From Cornus controversa (lineage: Eukaryota > Streptophyta > Magnoliopsida > Cornales > Cornaceae), in NCBI GenBank assembly GCA_026545225.1, contig CM048849.1:7280041-7344040 (forward strand): a DNA stretch of 64,000 bases, written 5' to 3'. The position numbers and the translations under genes are program-made. The notes beneath the pieces are model-generated. The model was not told the origin of the DNA, made no database searches, and worked only from the letters and a program-made list of their open reading frames with translations. Shown piece after piece: positions 21,510 through 33,202 of this stretch; position 1 is the first letter of the stretch, and each line of letters starts with the position of its first letter.

Positions 21510-22769
21510 AACCAGACTCCTTTACCAGTCGCTCAAATATAATTGGCCAATATTCCTTTAGATAAATGCCATTGATCGGCCTGGGATGAACTTTCCCATC
21601 CAAATCTTTTAACCTATACGCCCTTTTATTCACAATCTGGTGTACCAAATAAGGGTTATCTCAATTTGGAGACTACTTACCATAAGTTTGATCATGTTTC
21701 CCAACTGGTAAGATCATTTTCCATACAAGGTCACCTTCAGCAAATGACTTTGCCCTTACTCTTTTGTTATAGGCCTTCATCATTTTCCATTTGTGAGCTC
21801 TGATATGATCCAGAGCATCCAAGCATATATCGTCCAAATATTCCAACTCAATTAGCATGGCGGTTTGTAATCAACCAGTTTTAAGTTCTGATGTAGTGCA
21901 ACTCGAGTTGATCGGACATTTAACTCTATAGAAAGAATGGCGTCATAAATGTAAGCTAACAAATAAGGAGTAACACCTATACTTGTCCTCTTAGAATTCC
22001 TATAAGCCCAAAGAGCCTCTGATAACGACTCATGCCACAACTTTGGCTTTTTTTCAATCATTCTTTCAATAATCCCAATGAGCACATCTTTTGAAGCCTC
22101 AACCCGACCATTACCTTGGGCATAGTAAGGCATTGATGTCACCATCTTGACCTTCATTTCTTCCCCATAGGCCAACATCTCCATTGCTCTGAATACAGTT
22201 CTGTTATCAGCCACAATGGATTCTGGAAGGTTGAAACGATGGAAGATGTGTTTTTTGATAAAATCGATCACCACCCACTAGTCCACTAATCGATAAGCTA
22301 CGGTATCTACCCATTTTGTCAAATAATCTGTAGCTACAATGATCCAATGGTGTCCCCTTGCCGATGGTGGGTTGATTTTGCCAATGAGATCTATGGCCCA
22401 TCCTCTGAACGGCCATGGTTTAACAATCAGTTGCATCTCCTGGGCTGGGACCCTTTGGATCGGCCCATGCCTTTGACAAGTATTGTAGACTTTAGCATAC
22501 TCTATGCAGTCTTTCAAAGCTCCTAGCCAATAATACATGTATCTTCTTATTAGCTAGCACATTTTTATTCCTTCTTGATGGGCCCCATAAGTACCTTTAT
22601 GGGCTTCAGCTAGAATTCTCAAGGATTCTATTTTACTGATGCATTGGAGCAAGAGCCCATCTTCTGCACTCTTCTTGTATAACATATCAGCTAGTAACAA
22701 ATACCTGATGGCCTTTCTTCTGATTCTTCTATCTACCGGCCAATTTAGATTTTTTAAAAAATTGACCAA
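21510..22769 (-). pseudogene. Tat integrase
   Basis: The minus strand gives the HHCC region (RILAEAHKGTYGAHQ; then YAKVYNTCQRHG, where the first Cys of CxxC is missing). The catalytic core follows: Asp in GWAIDLIGKI, Asp in SIVADNRTVF, Glu in GNGRVEASKDVL. All three acids are present. 21852-22769 is one frame apart from a few stops; a shift near 21860 leads into the C-terminal part (YNKRVRAKSFAEGDLVWK, 21673-21858) and on to about 21510. In life it joins cDNA to the genome. The broken zinc site and stops make it inactive. From 21265 to 21510 only untranslated spacer is seen. Confidence 0.9.
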
Positions 22770-22989
22770 AAGGTGTCTCTAGTCATCATTTTCTAGTGGG
22801 TCGATATCTATTGAGAATGTATCATCCATGGTTGCATTCTGTGTTTCAGCCAAAGGAAAGTTCCTCCGTGATACCCTAATTAGCCTTTCAGCCAACCTTT
22901 CCGGAACCCTCACTCCTGAGGCGATCTAGGCTAGATCGTTTGCCTCCTTATTGAATTCCCTTGGCCAATATTCTAGTTTTACAGAGTCG

Positions 22990-24944
22990 AACTATCCTAC
23001 CAATTAAAGAGCCAGCGAATGAAATGGCCTCAACTGCCAAGCTAGGCTTCGAAAATCCTCGGATATTTGGTTGAGGACCTGGTTCGAATCACCTATTATG
23101 TGTACATCTTTAACTGACATTTCTAATAGGATTTCTAGATTGATGTTCATGGCCTCATATTCTGCTTGGTTATTGAAGCACTTAAAGTCCAACAAGAAGG
23201 AAAAGGTTATCCTTCTTCCGTTTAGGGAGATGATCACTACTCTAGCTCCAGCACCGTTACTGGTACTAGATCCATCAAACATTAATGTCCAGGGCATCAT
23301 GAACAATGCTGCTGACTCTAGCTCATTTGGAACATATGGGTCGATATCAGTTGATGGATGGTCTACCAGAAACTCGGCCAATGCCCTCCCTTTGACTGAC
23401 TTCTGAGGGACATAAACAAAGTTGAACTCCATCAAGGCCAATGACTATTTGTCTATTCGGCCTGTGATCAAAGGCCTCAACAACATGTACTTGATGAGGT
23501 TGGTCTGACATATTACGTAAACCAATACTGGTAGCATGTACACTCTCAGTTTTATAGCAAAAAAGTACAAGGCCAAACATAATTTTTCAATCAAAGTGTA
23601 TCTACACTCGACCGGGGATAGGACTTTGATTAGATAATAGATAGCTTGTTCTTTACCCACTTCATTATCCTGAGCTAACATACTTCTAATTGATTCTTCA
23701 GCTTTTGATAAATAAAGCTTCATCGGCCACTTCTTTCGTGGAGGTATTATTTCTGGTGGGTTGGCTTGGTATTCCTTTATTCCTTCGAACACCCGCTGAT
23801 GCTTTTCATCCCACACGAAATCCTCTTGGGCTTTTAGATTTAATAGAGGGGAAAAGGTGTGAATCTTCCCGACTCAATTAGAGATGAACCGTCTTAGGAA
23901 GTTTACTTGGCCGATGAATCTTTGGAGCTATTTTTTGTTGCTGGGCACGATAGCATTCATGATCACTTTGGTTTTGTTTTAATCGACTTCTATACCACGT
24001 TGATGTATCAAGAAACCCAGGAAGTTTCATGCGGACACTCCAAAAGCACATTTGATGGGATATATCTTCAATTTATGGGCCTGTATTCTCTCGAATGAGG
24101 CCCTAAGACGTATCAGATACTGCCTTTTGGCCAATGACTTTACTACCACATCATCTATATAAACTTCCATAAATCAGCCTATCATGTCATGGAATATGGC
24201 ATTCATCGTCCTCTGGTACGTGACCCCAACATTCTTTAATCCAAAAGGCATGACCACCCATTCAAACGTGCCAATCAATCTTGGAGATTTAAAAACCATT
24301 TTTACTAAATTTGCTTCTGCTATGTATATCTGATTGTAGCCTGAGTGGCCATCCATGAAAGACATTATTTCATTTTTGGCAGCCAAGTCTATCAACTGGT
24401 TGGCCAAGTCTATCAACTAGTCGGCCACTGGCATAGGATACTCATCTTTTGGGGTGGTTAGGTTCAGAATCCTAAAGTCGATACATACCCTAAGCTTCTC
24501 GTTCTTCTTGATTACAAGTACCACATTTGATATCCACTCCACATACTTGGCTATTCGAATAAAGTTTGCTTTCAGAAGTCTTTCTATCTCTTTTTTGACT
24601 TTGGCAACCACCTCTTGGGACATTCTTCTGGGCGACTGCTTATCTGGTCTGTAGCCCTCCCGGATTAGTAACTTGTGTTCCACTAACTCTCTTGACAAAT
24701 CGGGCATTTCTTCGTAATTCCAGGCAAAACAGTCCTTAAATTCTTTTAACAGCTCGATCACCTCGGCCTGGTATTTAGGCTCCAATAGGGCACTAATGTA
24801 TGTGGGCCGAGGATCGTCGGACGTTCCCAAATTTACTTCTAGTAAAAGATCCTGAACCTCTGCTTTAAGGTCATCAAGTTTTGTCGCGGCTGATTCCAAA
24901 TCTGCTAGTTGGATTGAATCAAGTTTACAGTTTACCATCATCAA
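22990..24944 (-). pseudogene. Tat RT with dual RNase H
   Basis: On the minus strand, RT runs from 24944 (RRMSQEVVAKVKKEIERLL, LRVCIDFRILN, MSFMDGHSGYNQI, PFGLKNVGVTYQR). The catalytic YIDDVVVKS follows a TGA at 24174. Native RNase H follows (23445-23816: PMKLYLSKAEESI). Then comes a second RNase H at 23004-23441: WTLMFDGSSTSNGAG (Asp), NNQAEYEA (Glu), IIGDSNQVLNQI (Asp), all catalytic acids kept. The pieces 24944-22278 share one frame, interrupted by stops only. Near 24386-24427 a 21-bp tandem duplication repeats LIDLANQLIDLA. Dual RNase H places the element in Tat. Confidence 0.92.
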
Positions 24945-25203
24945 TTTTGACTATTTCAGCCATATTGGCCGATAGTTCATAGTAAAATTGTTCTACTTTG
25001 GCGATTCTCTTTTCTACTAAATATGTTTTTAAGCAAGCACCGGTGACCTTGAAGACTTGCCGTCTTTCGACATCTTTATTAGGTTTGTCTGTCATCATTA
25101 ACTGTTATTTCTAAATCAAAATCAGGCCAATGGAATTCTAACATCGGCTGATGTGCTTTATACAACAGCTCATTTACCTCTAAAGTTGCAAACCCCCTCC
25201 CCA

Positions 25204-25668
25204 TTACAGCTGCAGTAGATCGAACCATCTTGTCTGTGCTAGTGAACTTAATCGGGACACAAGCCTCATTATATAGTATAGTTCAACAGCATATACTTTG
25301 GTGACAAAAGGCTTGTTATCAGCCTCTACTATCTTGACTTCATCACTATCCCATAGGATCAACATCTGATGTAATGACGATGGGATACACATATTGGGGT
25401 GAATCCAATCGTGGCCCAGCAACAAGTTATAGGTCGTTGTTGACTTAACAATAAAGAAAGCGGTGAATGAAGATTGACCCCCAATAGTGACTTCCAAAGG
25501 GAGTATCCCTTTGGTATTGGTAGAACCTCCATTAAATTCATTGATCGCGACGTCTATAGGGAACACATCTTCTATTTTTTTTCCCAATGCTCTCATAGTC
25601 GTTGAAGGGATAACATTGACCACTGATCCATAATCGATCAGTACTCGGTTGACTGGCTGGCCTTCCAC
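25204..25668 (-). pseudogene. Tat aspartic protease
   Basis: A minus-strand frame of 154 codons reads VLIDYGSVVNVIPSTTMRAL, where the family has D(S/T)GS, so Asp and Gly are kept. It then has TTYNLLLGHDWIH, the second hallmark of retropepsins in this group. It would cut the gag-pol polyprotein. It is offset by one base from the RT frame, so the polyprotein is broken between them. Sequence 25669-25987 continues the protease N-terminal linker up to the solo LTR insertion. Confidence 0.88.
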
Positions 25669-25987
25669 TCACACTTTGACATACAAAGGCCTCAACTGTT
25701 GGGTTATGGCCATTGGAGGTCTTTCAAATACCACCTTATCAGCCATGATGGAGCTTTATTTTGACACCTGCAACTTATTAACCAATGTAGTATCTGGAAT
25801 GGCCTTCTATCTGCGTCATCTATGTCAGGCTCAGTAAGATCAGTCACGGCATATAGCTGATCAGGTTTTGCTTAAAAAATGGTTGGCAAAACGAATGCCA
25901 TACTTCACATCACCTTTTCTGGGAAATTTCCAAATTTGATTCTGTATTTCACCGTGTGTTTAGGATCTTGATTAGACTGACCTTCCT

Positions 25988-28613
25988 TGTAGAGATCGTG
26001 CCCAATTTTGGCCAATTTTCATTTTTTCATCATTTATTACTTTAAGTGCACTTTAAGTAATGTTTAACATATTTTGAATGCGAAAAATATGTTTGGGGAG
26101 TTGTTTTATAGTTTTAGAAAGTTTTGAGAACTTTTTAAAAAGTTTAATTTTTTGGTCAACGGAAGTCCCCGAATGAGGTTAAGTGGGTCCGAAAATTTGA
26201 AAAATTTTATTTTTGGCTCTTGACCAAATGAAATTTTTAGAGTGTTAAGAAAGTGATTTCAAGGCCAACTGAGTTTTTGAAATAAAAAACGGAGGTAGGG
26301 AGGGTACGTTAAGTGGCTTGGGGGCAAATCGGTCATTTTGCGCCCCTAAGAGTGAGGTAAATATCCTAAGGTCTGTGATATTTCATAAGTTGCAAATATC
26401 ACACTCTCTCTAACTCTCCCACTTCATCTCTCTCCCTTCTCTCTAGATTTTGGACTAGTTCCCGAAGAAGGGAAGTGTGTAGGGGACACCGAGGGCTTCG
26501 GTTTGAACCGAACAAAGTCTCCAATTTTTGAATTTAAAAGGGTTGCAATTTTTAAAAGTTAGCTTTCAAGCTTGAGATTTGAGGTAGGGGTGTGAAATCT
26601 TTCTTTCCTTTGATTCTATAGGTCCTTAAAATTGTGACATGAAAAATAGGTTGAGATTTCTTGAGTTTGGGGTTTTGTATATATATATAAATGTGATTCA
26701 TGCATATATATATATATATATGTTTAACATGTTAGTTAGGGCTTATGTATGTTGCATATGTGATCTTGTGCCTATGAATACATTTTGATGAAATTGTGTT
26801 CAATTGATGAGAATATGAAAATCTAAGTTTTTATATAGAATTGTGCATGAAAGATATGATTTTCTTGGAAAATATATAAGCATGATGATTTTCATGAGAT
26901 GAGTGTAATGACATTGTAACAACCTTGAGGTGGGAAAGAAAATGCATTGTTTTGACAAATGTATTACAATGTGTGGATTTGTGCAATTATGTGATAATGT
27001 GCACTATGTGACAAATGAGATTTTTGGGGCGTGACAACATTAAGAATTAAGATAAGGGCATATAGATCCCTAGGGTGAAAGACCCAAAATTTGGCCAAGA
27101 GGATGGTATAGCCGTCGGAATAGTAAACCGAGAAACGCAAGCAGAGTTTGGGTGCTGAAGAGACCCTTATTATTGGACTGATAAGCTAGTCCCCATTGAA
27201 TTGACTTCTGGATTTATGTGGCGTGAGTTATATATATATTAATTGTGACTTGTTTAATTTGATATATGTACGTATTCATTGGAATGTGAAGCATCACGCA
27301 TGATTTATAAAACATGATTGTTTATTGGTAAAAAAATATGGATAATTGTCATGTAGACATATAGTGATTTCATATGCATTCACGTATGAATCTCGAGTTA
27401 GAGTAGGGATGAGTGGATCATTCCTACTGAGCCATCGTGGTGCTCACCCCATGTTTTCAAACTATTTTCAGATAAGGCACCAATGGATGATGAGGCATGA
27501 TTGACTTGATGGACCTTTTGGAGTTCTTTTGAGTTTTGATATTTTGATATGTATATAGGAGTCCATACCTGCTTGTGGCATGTTGACCATAGTTGAAGTG
27601 TTATTTTTATATTATTTCTTCTATTATATATGAACTCCAAATGTAAGTGCCACACCTGTAGGAAAGAGATTTTTGAGAATTGTATGTATAATAGCTTCCT
27701 TCATTTGAGACTTGATGAATGTATGCTTAAAGGACCATTTGATTTCTTATATGTAGGGTTTTATGGAAATGACTTTTGGGAAGTAAGGATGGTATATTCA
27801 CGTGAGTTTTATGTGCATTATGAACCTAGGGATTATCTATGATTATGAAAGATTTGAGATTCAAATGTATAAGTTGGAGTATGTGTATAATGGTATATCA
27901 TTTGTAGATGATTTATATGAGGAGTGAATGATCCGAGGTTGTTTTGTTGAGATTTGGGCTCAAAATGGGTTATGTACAAGGTTACTAGAGGTTCTGTAGA
28001 AGGTATTTCGCATATGCGAAATGATCATTTTGCATGATAGAAATTCATTTTTTGATTATGCGAATTGTTTGCGAAATATTCTAGTTTTGGGGGTCTCTGC
28101 AGGGGTAATTTCGCATGTGCGAAACCCCTATTTCGATTGTACAAAATAATGCAGGGTGCCAAAGTCCCGAAGGTCGGAAATTTTTGCAAGCACTTTGATT
28201 GTGCAAAATTTTCTCACAATCGAAACTAGAATTTCATACAATCAAAGTTATTATTCACAGCAAAGTCAGAAATCTGTCCAAACTTCGATTTGACGTAACT
28301 TCTTTGTTTTAGATCAGAATTGTGTGGTTTTTTTTTAATTGAAGTAGTTTTTAATTCTCTATCCAATGGTGTAGATTTCAAATTCAAATTCCAATCACGC
28401 AAGGAGTTGATTTCTAGAATTTAGTAATTTTTTTGTGTGAAATCAAATGTGGAACCCATTGTGAGGGGTATTGATGAGTATACGCCACTATAATGGTGTA
28501 CATACAGAAAGCTTTCACAATAGAGTGGTTTATGGTAAAATTGAGAAGTGAGACGATGAGGTGAAAACACTATTCACCCTCGGTTCTTGGGAGTTGAGAA
28601 TCAGGGCATGACA
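25988..28613 (+). mobile_element. Solo LTR-2 (2.63 kb, gypsy-type) inside Tat
   Basis: A block begins TGTAGAGATCGTGCCC and ends GGGCATGACA, canonical TG...CA. It is flanked by perfect TTCCT at 25983-25987 and 28614-28618. It interrupts the Tat element between gag and protease. It is related to 9527-11860 (same opening, same order of words, same palindrome cluster). It contains (TA)n at 26678-26690 and 26705-26722 and no protein-like frame. The lack of internal sequence indicates LTR-LTR recombination after insertion. Confidence 0.92.
28006..28255. repeat. Cluster of TTTCGCATATGCGAAA-type palindromes
   Basis: 28006-28021 is TTTCGCATATGCGAAA and 28109-28124 is TTTCGCATGTGCGAAA. 28131-28146 is a near-palindrome, and at least five weaker copies run to about 28255. 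The outer TTTCG...CGAAA matches the cluster at 11279-11490 in solo LTR-1, but the core differs (GCATATGC against GATCAATC). Confidence 0.75.
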
Positions 28614-28639
28614 TTCCTCCTGGGAGGATTCTTCATTAG

Positions 28640-30850
28640 CACAGGTCAAGGACATATCCGCCGGTATGTATATAGCAGATTCTTGGTTATGACCGTCAAC
28701 CTATCTCACCTGGTCGTTGGCCTGCTTCCTTCTCAGCTCGACTCTCTTGCTTTGCATTCTCCGCTTCTGGGCCCGTGTGATTGCTCCATTTGACATCATG
28801 CTATTAGGGAACTTAGGATGAGTCACCCTCGTCCATCTGTTGTGGAGAACCATGGGTGGTTTTACCATTCTTGGCACCGGGTGGATGTCTTCCTTCTTTA
28901 TCCATATTTTCTGTCAATCTGGTACCCCCTTATTGAATCTTGGTGGGTCATGATAAATGGGAGGCTTTTTCTCAAAGATTTCTCTCCCTCTACGTATGGT
29001 GACTTCTTCTTTTGGCTAGATTCTTTATAAGACAGATCGATTTACAATAGTTTGAGCATCTCGATCTTGGGGAAACATAATTCTTTCGTGTATGCTTCTA
29101 TATGCGGCTTACCCCCTGAGTCTGATTCCCTCGCTACCAATAGCCTTGTAATTTGGACAACATCCCTATTCAAATAGATCCAATTGAGCCTCTCGTAGTT
29201 TATGTTTGAGTTCCTCGATTGTCTTGTGACTCGAAGAGTCTGACAACGTACCATCGACCATTCCTATCTGCTTGTCGTCAGCCTTGTGGGCTAGACCGAT
29301 CATATTGCTAACAATAATTGTAGGAAAAGGATTGTTGTTGACCCCCATTACTTCCACCTGTTTCTCCGAGAATTTCAGAGTGGCTTCGACGATTGCTTTC
29401 TGCACAATATTACAAAACATCGTACAATCATTAATACTATGGGTCCAAGAATTATGGCACTTACAGTATTCTTTTCCCTTCAGCTCAGCGGCCGATGGAA
29501 TCTTATGCCTTTTGGGCAAAATGATCTGTTTATCTGCTAATAGATGATCAAATATTTTATTAGGCATGGACAGAAATTTTATTAGTCCGCCAAGAACACC
29601 TTATAATTGGGATCTTTATAATAAGTCCCCTTCGATGAAATTTTTCTCTATTTTTTCTCAAAAAGGATTGACTCATATTGGGTAGCCCTGTTGGCCAACT
29701 CGAATATGTCATGGAATTCTATACCCTCGAACCTCTTTCTATGTTCTATGTCTAGACTATTTAGGGCTAACTTTGCATATTCTGTTTCAGGGAGGATCAC
29801 TCGACATTTTAGCCGGGCCTTCCTAAACCTGGTTATGAAAGTCTCAACTGTTTCTCTGGGCAATTGACTTAGCCTAAAAAAATCAGTTAGTGTAACCTCA
29901 GGTTCTGGTCGATAAAACTGAGTATGAAATAGTTCTTCCATTTGCTGCCAAGTTATTACGGAATTTCACCTCAAATTAGAATACCAAGTAAAAGGTATAA
30001 CAATTAAAGAACTGGGAAACAACCTTAATTTCCACATTTGGTTAGCACTAGCCTCTCCACATTGAATTGTGAAGCAGCCGATGTGCTCTAGTGTTAACTA
30101 ATTCCCTTCTCCACTAAATGTAGCGAAGTTAGGGATCTTGTATCCAGTAGGATACTATAATAAATCATATTCCTCAGGATAAAGTTTCCTAAAGGTCTGT
30201 CGATTAGTCCTTCTTAATCCTAAGGCTCGATAAATATCATTAAATCAGTTTTCAAAAATATTTGGATTTATCGGTTGTTCATGTTCTTGCCACCTTAGTG
30301 GCCGATTATTTTCTATCTGCCCCCTATGTGTAGGTACGATCGGGGTGTCTTGTCTTCTTCCCCAGTGGGGATTGTCTCCAAGGCCAATTGGACCTATGGG
30401 ATCATTCCGAGGGTGTACTTGATGTTGCTTAGGCAGCCGTCTATTTGTGCATCGGTCGATAGCTAGTTTTCAACGTCACCAGGTTGAGAACTACTAGACG
30501 ACAAATTGCTTTGCACAGAAGGCTGAGGCAGAGGTAATATTGCGACCTTCAGTTTCTGATCAGTCTACTAAGCCTTTGGTAGGAGAGGAGACTCTTGGGC
30601 ATTGGAGCCCTGATGATTGATTGACTATAAATAGTCGACTGCCTCATTAATTCATCTATTTGGTCATTCACTTAAGCACCAGTTTGGGTGATCCTTTCGT
30701 CCAGTCGACCTAAGTTGGTGCTAACCTTACCAAATTGGACATACATTTCGTGCATGGCGTCCATCAAGACTACCATGTCTCACGGATCGGTTGAAGGATC
30801 TCCTACAGGCTGAGGCATTTCTTCCTCTTGCTCGTCATCACCAGTGGTTG
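28640..30850 (-). pseudogene. Tat gag remnant
   Basis: On the minus strand 29648-29941 reads MEELFHTQFYRPEPEVTL, LSQLPRETVETFITRFRKAR and LALNSLDIEHRKRFEG, the Retrotrans_gag fold of gypsy elements. 29166-29567 holds YCKCHNSWTHSINDCTMF, the zinc-knuckle-like motif of this lineage. The N-terminal part up to about 30850 and the C-terminal part down to 28640 are in broken frames. It would form the capsid. A frameshift lies between 29567 and 29648. Confidence 0.85.
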
Positions 30851-30905
30851 AGTTCCATCCAGATCTTAGCTTGGGTGACACATTCTCAATTCTTTAGCAC
30901 TTTTC

Positions 30906-30927
30906 GGATCCTACCGAGTGTGCCAAA
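30906..30927 (-). other. Tat primer binding region
   Basis: On the minus strand TTTTGGCACACTCGGTAGG follows the 5' LTR after a few bases. TTGGCAC.C(C/T).GTGGGA text at this place is common in plant gypsy elements. The exact tRNA primer is not identified. Confidence 0.6.
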
Positions 30928-30930
30928 ATA

Positions 30931-31867
30931 TGTTCAGTTATAAATTGATAAGCCAAGTAGGTCGATTGCTTGCAAGCGTGCTAGAGTCGTGGTATCGGCT
31001 CGATGTAAACAGTTAGTCGAACACAAGTATCTCCTTTGGAGGTCGTGTTGGATCAGACGATTAGCTAGGGAGAGAGAATACGAAACTCCCTATTGAGTTC
31101 TTTCCTTGCCTCAACTAAGAGGACTTTTAACCATGCACAAAGAATTGCGAGACTAAATCGTAGCAAGGAGGGAGATAGAATGAGGGAGATAGCAAGGAGG
31201 GAGGTAAAAATTAAGGGAGAAATAGACTAACAGACAGATTAGAGAAGGCTGAGAGCAATAAAGTTAAAGGAGATGTAGATCAAGTGAGAGAAAGAATAAT
31301 ATTCTGGAGAATATTGAGGGAGAAATACAGATTGCACGTGATGCAATTACTTAATTGTGGTTGTTTGGAACCCTTAATACATAGTTCTCTACTTCTATTT
31401 ATAGTAAAGAGAAATACATCATTGTACTTTATCCTAAATTAAAAGATAATGCAGAAAATTAAATAACAAAAGAAAATACATTATCCATATTCTGATGTCC
31501 TATATCTTCAGCAGCCTATCAGCCTCTCTTTACAAGAGTCCATATTCAACCAAAGTCATCCCATGCAGTCTTTATTTGAGTAGAGTCCATGTTCAACCGA
31601 GTCTTCCAATGTAGCCAAAACTCGCAAGAGTCCTTATTCAACCAACTATCCATGTGTATACATAGATTACGTATACGTATATTTTGTAAAGCTTCATAGC
31701 TGCATTTTGATTACAAACATCCTTACCTATACGCAACAGTATCCAACTATCCTCCTGTTTTCACTTTGTCGACCCTCCCACAGTACATTGAACTACTTAG
31801 AGTCCAAGTTATCTTAGACTCCTTGTGTCCCACTTGTAAGATTAAATTGCATATACATAGACACGTG

Positions 31868-31921
<54 letters not shown>

Positions 31922-32095
31922 ATATAAGTGACTAGGTATTTGTATATATATATGTGTCAATTGTTCCTTTAAGATAGTCCTGCGAGAATTGCTTGGCCTT
32001 TAGAGTAGAGTTTTTCCAAGAATGGACTCCTTGTCAGCCCCTTAACGATAACCTTGTCCTTGGCTGCCAAGTGGCACCAAGTTTAGGTGCCAACA
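30931..32095 (-). repeat. Tat 5' LTR
   Basis: The 1,165-bp LTR starts TGTTCAGTTATAAATTG and ends GGTGCCAACA in plus orientation. It is longer than 17757-18855 mainly because of an expanded (TA)n(GT)n tract at about 31866-31955. Confidence 0.92.
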
Positions 32096-32100
32096 GTTCA

Positions 32101-32307
32101 TATATTTACAATGAACCTCTACATGTACATATATAGTGATAGATTAATAGTATAGATCCTACAATCAAGCTAGTTATTGATCCTACAATCAAGCTATATG
32201 TCTAATGAATCTGTCCACACCTAATGTACAATGACATTCTCTTTAGAATAGGAACGAACACAATGATAATTACAAGGATCGTTGACTATTAACCCAATAT
32301 CTCAACA
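32101..32307 (-). repeat. Copia-2 5' LTR, distal fragment
   Basis: The remaining 207 bp of the split LTR carries the doubled CCTACAATCAAGCTA motif. It ends AACA before the target duplication CTTGG. The segment 32308-33077 that follows is the right half of the TIR element; its open frames (32470-32716) match nothing I know. Confidence 0.92.
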
Positions 32308-33202
32308 CTTGGCACTATTTTTGAAAATCGCCCACCTATGGACCCAAATTCGCTCACTATAATTGTAGATGGCAGTGAATAGAACTGGAAAGACAACCAC
32401 AATTAACGTTCCACTCAAGGAACATTAGCAAATGACAACCACACATGCAATGACCATCCACATGGCGGCTCATCTCCATAGCCAATTATTTTCAAAGGAA
32501 TAAGCATTTAGAGTATTGATTCCACTATTATGTTGTAGAAAAAATGGTGCCCACAATGCTATTGACCGAAAGTATTCTTTGCTCTTATCTACAGTTGGGA
32601 ACAAAAGGCCCGAGAACCACATGTTGTTGGCTACACTAGAAAGAAGCCAAGTCAAGAATTTTAATTCCTGGGAAAAGCTACTCTTCTTCCTCCAGATCGA
32701 AATCCAAAATCATTAGGACAAGTGTTAGCAAGCTGCTTAGTGACGTAAATAACCTGGGTTCCCAATTATCATATATCTGAGAAATAAAAGAAAAAACAAA
32801 GAGAGAGAAAAATTGACCAAGTAAAAAAAAACAGATAGAGAGGGTAGTATTGTCTAAATATAATTGGTTGAAATAGTCATTTGGTACAAATAAGGTAATT
32901 TAAGTCATTTTACCTAATTGAAGGGTAATTCGACATTTAGAAAGTATTAGCTGATATCAGGGGTGGTCAGAGTAATTTGGACAAACCCCAAAGGAGATTG
33001 ACCATATTTTCACCAATAGTTTCAGTCACCGGTAATTTGGACAAATCTTAAGGGAGGTCAGGGTAATTTATCCTTTATTTGTATTATTGTTGAATGTTCA
33101 TTTCTGTTGTTCATTCTTTGAAAGCATTATATTCTTTGTTATTTATATATTTGTTAATGTGATTAACATTCTACGTTTAATTATGGTATCATCATGTTTC
33201 TT

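Larger units (their letters stand above)
17757..32095 (-). mobile_element. Tat-lineage Ty3/gypsy element with antisense gene
   Basis: LTRs are 17757-18855 and 30931-32095. The perfect target duplication GTTCA is at 17752-17756 and 32096-32100, inside the copia-2 LTR. On the minus strand the order is gag, protease, RT, RNase H, a second RNase H-type domain, integrase; then a plus-strand gene lies between integrase and the 3' LTR. Order PR-RT-RH-IN is Ty3/gypsy. A second RNase H after the native one and an antisense ORF in the 3' part are known hallmarks of the plant Tat lineage. A 2.6-kb solo LTR interrupts it between gag and protease. All genes carry stops. Confidence 0.93.
13338..32307 (-). 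mobile_element. Copia-2: minus-strand Ty1/copia with split 5' LTR
   Basis: The 3' LTR is 13338-13584. The 5' LTR is split into 17717-17756 and 32101-32307 by the Tat element. The two rejoined pieces total 247 bp, exactly the length of the intact LTR. The outer target duplication CTTGG is perfect (13333-13337 and 32308-32312). Inside, read on the minus strand, are gag, integrase, RT and RNase H in copia order, all broken. Its own sequence is about 4.6 kb, slightly short because of deletions, one in the integrase core. Confidence 0.93.
12805..33077. mobile_element. TIR element hosting copia-2 and Tat elements
   Basis: The left end (from 12805) and the reverse complement of the right end (to about 33077) match over roughly 60 bp: AAT TACCC, a TCCC..AA..TTTGTCCAAATTACC core, then GAAACTATTGG. 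This is a terminal inverted repeat. The right side carries a second, inner copy of the TTTGTCCAAATTAC core (near 32965-33000). Without its nested insertions the element is about 1.3 kb, with CT-repeats (13030-13155) and no transposase. A degenerate TTATTGTA/TTATTTGTA pair flanks it, so its superfamily is uncertain. It is most likely a non-autonomous element. Confidence 0.65.

Noticed and set aside
32470..32716. Overlapping frames on both strands as a captured gene
   Set aside because: I recognise no family and cannot tell which strand would code; left as TIR element interior.
12790..33090. Exact target duplication of the large TIR element
   Set aside because: TTATTGTA and TTATTTGTA flank it but differ by an indel in low-complexity sequence, so no superfamily was assigned.
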